Assembly: GCA_951813255.1 (NCBI GenBank)
Contig: OX638353.1
Location: 2,343,472-2,407,471, forward strand
Reading direction: 5' to 3'
DNA from: an uncultured Dehalococcoidia bacterium
Lineage (GTDB): Bacteria; Chloroflexota; Dehalococcoidia; Lucifugimonadales; JAAXIE01
Length of the DNA stretch: 64,000 nucleotides
Shown here: in pieces, positions 49,533 through 57,400 of the stretch
Position numbering within the stretch: the stretch's first letter is position 1
How the letters are laid out: every line of letters begins with the position of its first letter
Translations under genes and position numbers: made by a program
The notes under the pieces: generated by a model
Seen by the model: only the letters and a program-made list of their open reading frames with translations
Databases searched by the model: none
What the model was told of the DNA's origin: nothing

Positions 49533-49871
49533 TCACAGCCACTGATTCAGAATCTGCTCCCACAACCGTCTCTTCCTCAGACCCTCAACAACGTCTTGCG
49601 GAGATTGCGTCTCGATCTGCATGAGGTATCCATGGAGCATCTGCAAGAAATAGTTGTGGAGAGCCTCTACGGCCTCCATCTGAGAGTCCGACATCTCTGG
49701 CGTCAAACCCGATCGGGCAAGATACTTCACATGGAAGCTTAGCTTTTCCAAAAAGTAGGGGCGGAGGGTACCCTCCAAATTGGTAGTGTCGACAGTCGCC
49801 CCCACAAGTGCGAACATAAACATCGCTTGAGCACGCATACTAGCTTTGGGGAAGGGTTGGCGTGACGCCAA
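49533..49871 (-). CDS. Hypothetical protein, helical
   Basis: A 112-residue protein that I do not recognise. It is largely alpha-helical, with MRAQAMFMFALVGATVDTTNLEG, YFLEKLSFHVKYLARSG and EAVEALHNYFLQMLHGYL. The TTG start at 49871 has AAGGAG four bases upstream, which supports a real gene; an ATG at 49838 is the alternative. It converges with the PH-domain gene. No signal or membrane helix is clear. Confidence 0.6.
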   Translation of the reverse strand: MASRQPFPKASMRAQAMFMFALVGATVDTTNLEGTLRPYFLEKLSFHVKYLARSGLTPEMSDSQMEAVEALHNYFLQMLHGYLMQIETQSPQDVVEGLRKRRLWEQILNQWL

Positions 49872-49913
49872 TTTGCTCCTTTGTGACGATGCGTGTGGGA
49901 GATATTATGTTCA

Positions 49914-51167
49914 TTATACATTGTACGATGCCTTGGGGCCCACTCGCCCTGTTTCGGGGAGGAGCAAGCCGGAGACCAGCAGGCTCCAGGAGAGGACGGC
50001 GAAGAGGGCTAGGCCGGGGATGTAGGTGCCTAGGTAGTCGGTGGAGATACCCACTACCAATGGGGCGGCGAAGGTGAAGATGCTGCCGACGCTGAGCAGC
50101 GTGCCCAGCATCACGGCGGCTTGGGTCTCGGTGGCGCCGGGCAGTTCCATGGGGATGGTGAGCAGGGCGGGCAGATAGAACCAGGAGACGAACCCCAATG
50201 CGACCACAGCTACGTAGACGCCGGGCGTGCCTGCTAGAAGAATGCTCCCAAGTCCGGCGAAGCCAGCCAGAGCGCCCGGCAGCACCAGGAAGGGTCGTCG
50301 TCTGCCCGCCCGCATTGCGAGGAAGCTGGCCAAGACGAGTGTAAAGACACCTGTCAGGGAGATGATTCCCGTCAAGGCGCCGCCCTCCTCAAGGGTGGTC
50401 CCATGCACCTCGTGATAGAAGGCGGGCAGCCAAGCAAGGGAGGCGGTGTACAGGGCATACGGCCCGGCATCTGCAGCCGCCAGCAGTGCAGTAGTACGAG
50501 AGCGGAGGGTTTGCAAGAACATGCCGAAGGGTAGGTGGCGGGCCGCGACCGGGGAGTCTTTGCCCTCACGCAGCATCACAAGCTGCCAGCAAATGGCTGC
50601 GACCAGGGCCGCACAACCGAAGAGGCTGAGGGATGCCCTCCAGCCAAGCTCGGCAGCGATCCGGGGGGTGATGAAGGAGGCGATGGAGACGCCAACGCTT
50701 ATGGAGGCGAGGAACATGCCGGTCATGAACGGCAGTTCGCTGGGCCGGAAACGTTGCATCAGCAACGGGGCCACTGCTGTCATGAGCAGAGCCAAGCTGA
50801 ACCCGTAGACGAGGCGGGTCAGCAGCAGTATGTAGAAGTTGTCGGCAAAAACAGTCAGGGCTGGAACCGACGCCAGCAAAGCTGCCAGTGTGATGAGGGT
50901 CTTGGGCCCGAGCCTTCCAACGAGCAGGCTGCAGGGTATCCCCATCAGCACATGCATCAGCGGGACCACCGAGGTCAGAAGGCCTGCCGTACCCCGGCTG
51001 ATGTCATAGTCGTCAATGATCAGAGGCAGGACCGGGGACACCGCAAACTGGGTCATGGCCACAGTGACGGTGGTCACCGCGAACATTGTCCCGATGACGA
51101 ACCGGTACCGTGTCGGCTGGTCTTCTATGGGAGCGGCAACTGGCTCACCACTCGGCTGGGAACTCAC
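49914..51167 (-). CDS. Major facilitator superfamily transporter
   Basis: A 417-residue MFS protein with about twelve hydrophobic segments. MFAVTTVTVAMTQFAVSPVLPLI is the first; the loop LVGRLGPKTLI after helix 2 is the usual MFS A-motif position. The second half has FLAMRAGRRRPFL as the matching loop. The family is probably CynX/NimT-like. It begins with GTG. The substrate is unknown. Confidence 0.88.
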   Translation of the reverse strand: MSSQPSGEPVAAPIEDQPTRYRFVIGTMFAVTTVTVAMTQFAVSPVLPLIIDDYDISRGTAGLLTSVVPLMHVLMGIPCSLLVGRLGPKTLITLAALLASVPALTVFADNFYILLLTRLVYGFSLALLMTAVAPLLMQRFRPSELPFMTGMFLASISVGVSIASFITPRIAAELGWRASLSLFGCAALVAAICWQLVMLREGKDSPVAARHLPFGMFLQTLRSRTTALLAAADAGPYALYTASLAWLPAFYHEVHGTTLEEGGALTGIISLTGVFTLVLASFLAMRAGRRRPFLVLPGALAGFAGLGSILLAGTPGVYVAVVALGFVSWFYLPALLTIPMELPGATETQAAVMLGTLLSVGSIFTFAAPLVVGISTDYLGTYIPGLALFAVLSWSLLVSGLLLPETGRVGPKASYNV

Positions 51168-51192
51168 CGGTGGTAGCCAACCATGACCTGCA

Positions 51193-52107
51193 TCACGCCT
51201 TCAGACCTGCTTGGTGCTGGGCTTGGTCCACGATATCCACTCCAACGGATTCGCTCCACGCCGCCAGAATCCGCTGCACCACCGGACCGGGGACATCGCT
51301 GTCCAGAGAACGATTGTCGATACGGGAGACGGGCAGGGCGCAATAGATGGTGTTGGTGAGGAACGCCTCGTCTGCGGTGTAGGCGTCGTAGGGCTGCAGG
51401 TCTTCCTCCGACACTGGAATGCCCAAGCGCTCAGCCAAGTCGAAGATGTCCAGACGCGACACGCCCTGCAGAATGCTGCGGTCGTTGGGGGTGCGTATCA
51501 CGCCGTCGGTGACAATGAAGAAGTTGCCCGATGTGTTTTCGGAGATATACCCATCCAAGTCCAGCAGGACCGCTTGGGCTTCGGGGTCCATGTCAGTGGC
51601 TTCCAGCTCGGCCATGGAGAAGTTCATGCGGCTGTAGTGCTTCAGCTTGGGTTCAAGGGAATTGGAGGAGTAGCTGCGAGTCCTCGGGAAGATTACAGGC
51701 ACCCCATCGCTGTACTGGTGGGCAAAGTCCCGGAAATCGATGGGCTTTACCTGGATGCACACCGTGGAAGGTGCGGGCGTGTTGATGCGGGATGGTGCGG
51801 GGGCGTAGCCTCGCACCATCGTGTGCCAGACCACGCAGTCACCGCCCTCAGGGGGAGGATTGCGCCGTATGACCTCGTGGGTGACCTCCTCCATCTCATC
51901 CATGGTCATGCCAGTGTCGATGCGGGCGTACTTGGCCGAGCGATAGAGCCGGTCGATATGCTCGCCGAGGCGGTGCACCTTCCCGCCAAAGGTACGGGCT
52001 ACGTCGTAGATGGTGTCGCCCCTCCGGAAGCCTCGGTCGGAGATGTGGATCCTGCACTCGCTGTCGGGTACGAACTCGCCATTGAAGTAGGAAACAGGCT
52101 CAGCCAT
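51193..52107 (-). CDS. Class IV aminotransferase (branched-chain/D-amino-acid type)
   Basis: A 304-residue fold-type IV PLP enzyme. YFNGEFVPDSECRIHISDRGF at the N-terminus, the Schiff-base lysine in LEPKLKHYSRMNF, the pyridine-contacting Glu in GYISENTSGNFFIV and the phosphate loop SILQGVSRLDIF are present. Whether it acts as IlvE, as a D-amino-acid transaminase or as a lyase cannot be told. GAGGTGAA precedes two ATG codons; the second gives better spacing. Confidence 0.88.
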   Translation of the reverse strand: MAEPVSYFNGEFVPDSECRIHISDRGFRRGDTIYDVARTFGGKVHRLGEHIDRLYRSAKYARIDTGMTMDEMEEVTHEVIRRNPPPEGGDCVVWHTMVRGYAPAPSRINTPAPSTVCIQVKPIDFRDFAHQYSDGVPVIFPRTRSYSSNSLEPKLKHYSRMNFSMAELEATDMDPEAQAVLLDLDGYISENTSGNFFIVTDGVIRTPNDRSILQGVSRLDIFDLAERLGIPVSEEDLQPYDAYTADEAFLTNTIYCALPVSRIDNRSLDSDVPGPVVQRILAAWSESVGVDIVDQAQHQAGLKA

Positions 52108-52149
52108 CATTTCACCTCTGTATGTATGGGTTGAGATACAAGGGTCCCG

Positions 52150-52569
52150 TCAGGCAGCCGTGCCATAAATCTGGTCCGGGACAACGACGATTATGGAGCG
52201 CCGGTCGTCGCGCATTGCTTGGTCGTATTCATCCCAGTTGGGATGCTCCGAGCCGGAGCAGGCGCGATAGGCGTCGCGCAGGGCCATACGGAACTCCTCA
52301 GGTGCGGTGTTGTCCGCCGACATGATCCGGGCCTTGCCCTGCAGCACCACGAACCCCCACCAGCTTTCTTTCGACACCAGCAGGGTGCAGCGCGAGTCGC
52401 GTCGCAGGTTCTTGAGCTTGGCGCGGTCTTCGGTCACGGTGAAGGCGATGCCATCGCGGAATGGCCCGCAACTGATGATGCTCATCTGAACGGAACCATC
52501 ACGGCGGAAGGTGCTGAGCACACCGCGGTGAGTGGTCTTGGCGAATTCGACTACGCTTTCGGGGAGCAT
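52150..52569 (-). CDS. PPOX-family protein, probable F420-dependent
   Basis: A 139-residue split beta-barrel flavoprotein-like protein: AKTTHRGVLSTFRRDGSVQMSII, FTVTEDRAKLKNLRRDSRCTLLV and WGFVVLQGKARIM. The Arg/Lys-rich segment after the first strand and the small size match the F420-dependent PPOX class (TIGR03618-like), which fits a genome with cofE. ATG at 52569 with GGAAGAGG before it is chosen; the longer frame runs antisense through the hic genes. Confidence 0.83.
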   Translation of the reverse strand: MLPESVVEFAKTTHRGVLSTFRRDGSVQMSIISCGPFRDGIAFTVTEDRAKLKNLRRDSRCTLLVSKESWWGFVVLQGKARIMSADNTAPEEFRMALRDAYRACSGSEHPNWDEYDQAMRDDRRSIIVVVPDQIYGTAA

Positions 52570-52595
52570 TTGGCCTCTTCCTTCTTGTGGCAACT

Positions 52596-53012
52596 CTATG
52601 CGAGCCTGCGCTCGACCTCTGCCAGGGCCGCGTGGGCTAGAAACCCAGAGCGCGTTTCGCCGGACTTGGCAGCCGCGCTGTCTACTGCGGTGACGATATG
52701 CTCGGGCAATGTAACGTTCAGGTCGACGGCTTTGCCCAGCGATGCCCCGGACAAACCAGACAAGTCTACGTCGACGAAGCCCCACATCCCGTCGGCGTAG
52801 TCCGGGTTGGCTTGGTACTCCTCCAAGGGGCACTCCGTGGGTATGGGCTGGTTCTCCAGCAAGCAACCCTCGATATGACACATGATTGCTTCGCGGGCGT
52901 TGGCGAATGCTTCGCCCAAAGTGTCACCACCGGAGAAGCAGCCCGGCAGACCCGGCACAGTGACTCCGTAGCTGCTGCCGGGGTCCTTGTGTACCACGAT
53001 TGTGTATCTCAT
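52596..53012 (-). CDS. hicB: HicB-like antitoxin with a ribbon-helix-helix C-terminus
   Basis: A 138-residue antitoxin. The N-terminal HicB domain starts MRYTIVVHKDPGSSYGVTVPGLPGCFSGG and has EAFANAREAIMCHIE. The C-terminal region, LNVTLPEHIVTAVDSAAAKS plus ETRSGFLAHAAL, is a CopG-like ribbon-helix-helix that can bind the operon promoter. The ATG at 53012 overlaps the hicA stop by four bases (ATGA), so it is preferred to the frame extension at 53039. Confidence 0.88.
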   Translation of the reverse strand: MRYTIVVHKDPGSSYGVTVPGLPGCFSGGDTLGEAFANAREAIMCHIEGCLLENQPIPTECPLEEYQANPDYADGMWGFVDVDLSGLSGASLGKAVDLNVTLPEHIVTAVDSAAAKSGETRSGFLAHAALAEVERRLA

Positions 53013-53212
53013 CCTTCTCTCCCGCTCGTCCAGTCCCAACCCGCCTGTCGGAAGATACTCCTCAACGTACCAGTTGGTATATCTCTGCGGGGATGCTCCA
53101 CTGTCACCCGGTTAGTCTTGTCTGCATGGGCAAATCGATGATGGCTGCCCCTAACGTGATGCAGGTACCATCCCTCTTGCGTCAACCTCCGGATCACATC
53201 CCTGCTGTCCAT
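53009..53212 (-). CDS. hicA: HicA-like mRNA interferase toxin
   Basis: A 67-residue toxin with a dsRBD-like fold: SRDVIRRLTQEGWYLHHVRG, the catalytic-type Gly-Ser-His (H24) in RGSHHRFAH, and IPTGTLRSIFRQAGW as the C-terminal helix. Toxin precedes antitoxin, the common hic order and the opposite of the locus at 22.3-22.8 kb. The two HicA proteins differ enough not to be recent copies. Confidence 0.88.
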   Translation of the reverse strand: MDSRDVIRRLTQEGWYLHHVRGSHHRFAHADKTNRVTVEHPRRDIPTGTLRSIFRQAGWDWTSGREG

Positions 53213-53271
53213 ATGCCTTGTTCATTCTTGATGCCCTCGGAATGCGCATGTTCAAATCGAAAAGAGCGCCA

Positions 53272-54135
53272 TCATAGCCTGTCCTGGAGGAAGCGGAGGA
53301 GGCGCGGGGCGAGGAAGGCGGGGTGGCTGCGGGGTTCGTCGAGAGGGTCGGACATCCAGAAGTGGGGCGCGCCCGGTACGATGACGGTACGAGTGAAGAA
53401 CCCAGCCTGTTTCAGTGAGTTGACGAAGGCCTCGGACTGGGAATGGCGGTCGACGATGTCATCCTCATCGCCCCACACGACAAGAAAGGCTGTCTGATTG
53501 TTGTCCACCGTCGTGTAGGTCATGGGGGAGGCCTCGTAGAAGAGCCATTTATTTTCCATGGGGCTCTTCCCCAACAGGCTCTGGGTAATCTGGTCCAAGG
53601 GGCGGCTCACTTGGTCGTGGTTCCATTGGGCCATCATGTCGTATACGCCGTAGATGCCGATTACCACCTTGGCCGAGGTGCTCACTCCGGCGTAGGGGTC
53701 GTCGGGATAGGCGTCGGCAAAGAGAGGTGTATCGCCCGCCAACGCGGTCAAAGCACTGAGGTGGGCTCCGGCTGAATCGCCTATGAGGCCGATGCGGTCA
53801 GGGTCGATTCTCAGCTCCTCGCTCCTGCTCTTGAGGAACTGGACTGCTGCTCTGGAGTCGTGTACCGAGGCTGGATAGCGGTTCCTCTCGCCCTGTAACA
53901 GGCGGTAGTTGACGGAGAAGACGGCGTATCCGCGTTCCGCCAAGTAGGGTCCCCAGTACTGGTAGCTCTGGGAGGAGCCCAGCTTCCAGCCGCCGCCGTG
54001 CAGGGCGACGATGGCGGGGAAGTTGCCGGGACCGTCCGCCGATTCGGCCGGGGAGTAGAGGTCGCCTGTGAGGGAGTCGCCGTCGTGTACGCCGAACTCC
54101 ATGTCTCTCTGGATGGTTATCTGAGCCTCGGCCAT
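53272..54135 (-). CDS. Alpha/beta-hydrolase (esterase/lipase of the BD-FAE type)
   Basis: A 287-residue serine hydrolase. The oxyanion HGGGW motif (VALHGGGWKLG), nucleophile Ser in GLIGDSAGAHLSAL, acid in VWGDEDDIVD and His in PGAPHFWM form a full triad. ATG at 54135 with GAGGTG upstream is chosen; the ten-residue extension to 54165 lacks support. Cytosolic, as no signal peptide is seen. Substrate is a carboxylic ester. Confidence 0.87.
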   Translation of the reverse strand: MAEAQITIQRDMEFGVHDGDSLTGDLYSPAESADGPGNFPAIVALHGGGWKLGSSQSYQYWGPYLAERGYAVFSVNYRLLQGERNRYPASVHDSRAAVQFLKSRSEELRIDPDRIGLIGDSAGAHLSALTALAGDTPLFADAYPDDPYAGVSTSAKVVIGIYGVYDMMAQWNHDQVSRPLDQITQSLLGKSPMENKWLFYEASPMTYTTVDNNQTAFLVVWGDEDDIVDRHSQSEAFVNSLKQAGFFTRTVIVPGAPHFWMSDPLDEPRSHPAFLAPRLLRFLQDRL

Positions 54136-54443
54136 AGGGCACCTCGCAGGAGGAAGTGTGTTCACATTGGTAAAGCCAGCACCAGAACCCTAGCACCCAA
54201 GGGCGGTTGGGTCAATTCGAGTATGGGTCTTCCGCAAGTCCACTCTGAAGACTGGGATTATGCCGGGGCGTTCTGGGCCCTTCGGACGCAGGCATGAATC
54301 GTGGAAGGTCATGGATTTGGGAGACCTTTGCCGGAGTCTCATCGGCAACTTTCTTGAAATTGGAACCTTCTCGACGGCTGGGACGTCGTATGGGTGAGAG
54401 GGTACGCGTGTAATATTGGGCACATGAGGAGGAGTCGGGGACG
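54136..54443. other. Gene-free spacer before the macroglobulin gene
   Basis: About 300 bp between divergent genes. A TAATAT box near 54411 could be a -10 element for the macroglobulin gene, but no -35 is clear, and an AGGAGGAG sequence lies close to its ATG. No tRNA, repeat or small gene is seen. Confidence 0.4.
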
Positions 54444-57400
54444 ATGAGGAAACTGTTGGCGCCTGCTATCTGGGTGCTGTTGTTGGTGACACTGGTGGTC
54501 TGCGGCGGGCCAGAACCGGACGTGATCCATGGGCCTGCCCTAGCGACCTCTACACCAGCTTCTACCGCAGTCGCGCCGCCAAGCCCCACCGTCGGCCCGA
54601 CGCCCACCGCCGTACCCGCTCCAACGGTTGGCACAGTGCCAACGCCATCCCCTAAGCCCCCCACGCCTGCTATCCCAAGCCCGACTCCCAGCCCAATGCC
54701 TACCGTTGGCCCGACGCCTGTCGCCGTACCCGTTCCACGCTTGGTGGTCGACCTGACGCTGGTACCGGACAGCTTCGTCGCCGTGGCGCCCAAAACCCTT
54801 CGCGCTGGCTACACGGAACAGGTGTCATTGTCGTTATTCAGTGGTGATGAGCCTGCTGCGGGAACCGTCCGCCTAGTCCTGTACAGGGATGGCGCGGAAG
54901 TGAGCAGCGCTTCGGGACAGGTTGAGGGAGTGGGCAGTGTCGATCTTTCCGTGCCCCAAGAGGCAGGGACTTACAACTTGGAAGTGTGGGTGGACGGTGT
55001 GGACGAGCGTGAGCGGGCTCCTGTGGAGGTGGAGGATGCGGTGCTCCTGCTGGTGGAGACGGACAAGCCCATCTACAAGCCGGGTCAGACGGTACATATC
55101 CGGCTGATGACTTTGGACACGGGGCTCAAGCCTCTCCCCTCGAATGCCGTCATCGAAGTGCAGGATGCCAAGGGCATCAAGGTGTTCAGGAAGCAAGTAG
55201 CCTCGGACGACTATGGGATGGCGACGGTTGACCTGCCGCTATCCACAGAGCCGAATTTGGGGGTGTGGAAGCTGACGGCCCTGACGGGGGACCGGAAGAC
55301 GCAATTGGATGTGCGGGTGGAAGAGTACGTGCTGCCTAAGTACGAGGTGGCGGTGGAGACGGAGCGACAGTGGGTGCTGGCAGACGAGCCAATCAAGGGG
55401 ACGGTGAAGGGGGAGTACTCGTTCGGCAAGCCGGTGGTGGGTGAGGCGCTGATCGTGGCGTCGCGGTATGTGGGACAGTGGGAGGAGTACGCCCGCCTCA
55501 CCATGCCCATTGATGGCGAGGCAGCTTTCGAGTTGCCGCCGGTCAATTTCGTGGCGGGGGTGCCCCAGGCGGGAGGACAGGGGAACATCACCCTGGATGT
55601 GACCATCCGCGAGAAGAGCACGGGATACGCGGAGAACACTACGGAGTTGTTCACGGTGGCCGCTGCGCCAGTGGTATTGAAGATGATACCTGACAGCAAC
55701 GTGTTCAAGCCGGGTCTGGAGATGGGATACCTGCTGATAGCGGAGACGCCGGATGGGGAGCCGGTCGATAAGCTCGTGGGGGCAAGTTTCACCTATCTGG
55801 ACGAGAACTTCGACCAAATCTTGACGAAAGCTGTGGACTTTCCAACCACCAATGGAACTGCGTTGTTGAAAGACACGGCACCGCCGGATGCTATCTCAAT
55901 GACGCTGGAGGTGGTGGGCGCCCCGCCACTCATCCAGCGAGCCGGTCACTCACCATCAGGGCACTTCATCCATTTGGAACAGATTACCACGGCAGACATT
56001 GGAGTCGGCGATGAAGTCCATTTCAAGGTGAACTCGACGCGGGAGGCGCGGAACTTCTATTACGAGGTGCTATCGAGAGGCGCAGTGCTGTTCAGCAGCG
56101 TATCAGCGGGCCCGGATATCCGGTTTACTGCGAACCAGTTGATGGCTCCCTCATCCCGGCTGCTGGTGTACCAGATCCTGCCAAACAACGAGATTGCTGC
56201 TGATTATCTGCCGTTCAGTGTGAAGGCTTCCTATCCGCACGAGGTGCAGGTGGACTTCAGCGAGGATGAAGTCAGGCCGGGCAGCGGCGTGGACATCGGC
56301 ATACAGACGCAGGGGGAGTCACGCGTCGGGTTGGTGGCTGTGGACAAGAGCGTGTTCATCCTGGCAGAGAACCGGCTGAACCTTCAGCAGGTGTTCAATG
56401 AACTGGAGAGGCTCTATCTAGAGCCACAGGTTGAGTTGCATGATGCCAGCTTCATCGACGCGTGGTTTGTGGATGCGGTTGTAACCCGTGGGGCGTCGGA
56501 GACTTTCGGAGAGGCAGGCGTGGTGGTACTCACCAACAAAGAAGTGCCGTCAGGGGAGGAGTTTGAGAAGGAGAGACGGGAGATGGTACTCAAGGCGGTC
56601 CAGGCTGACGTGGCACTACCCATAGAGGTTGCTGCTGCCCCGATACCGGAGGCCGGGGATGGCGCAGCGCAAGGCTTGGCGGAGGTGCAGCGCGTGCGGC
56701 AGTTCTTCCCGGAGACGTGGATATGGCAGGACGTGACTACTGATATGAGCGGGTCAGCCACGGTGGAGGTGGAGGCGCCAGACAGCATCACGACGTGGAT
56801 GCTGCGGGCGGTGGGGATGTCCAAGGACCATGGGTTGGGGATTGGGGAGGACGAGTTGCGGGTGTTCCAGCCCTTCTTCCTGACGGTGGACCTGCCTTAC
56901 TCGGCCATCCGGGGCGAGGAGTTGCCGGTGAAAGTGGCTCTGTTCAACTACTTGGACACGGCGCAAGAGATATTCGTGGACATCGAGCGCAACGACTCTT
57001 TTGACCTGCTGGGCGAAGAGAGCAAGAGGGTGATGGTGGGGGCCAGTGACATCGGCGGGTTGGAGTTCAGCGTGCGCCTGAAGGAGCTGGGCAGCGTCCC
57101 CATCCAGATTACTGCGCGGAGCACCGAGGCAGCGGATGCGGTGATCAAGGAGTTGCTGGTGGAGCCGGAGGGTGTGCCGGTGGAGGAGGTAGGGAACCGG
57201 GTGCTGGGTGCAGGGGAGAGATACGAGTTCAGCACGAGATTGCCATCAGACGCTGTGGACGGGTCGGGGAGGGCTTATGTGGCGCTGACGGGCAGCTTGA
57301 TGACGCAGACGATTGAGGGTCTGGAGGGGCTGCTGCAGATGCCCTTTGGGTGTGGGGAGCAGAATATGATCCTGTTTGCGCCCAATGTGTTCGTGGCGCA

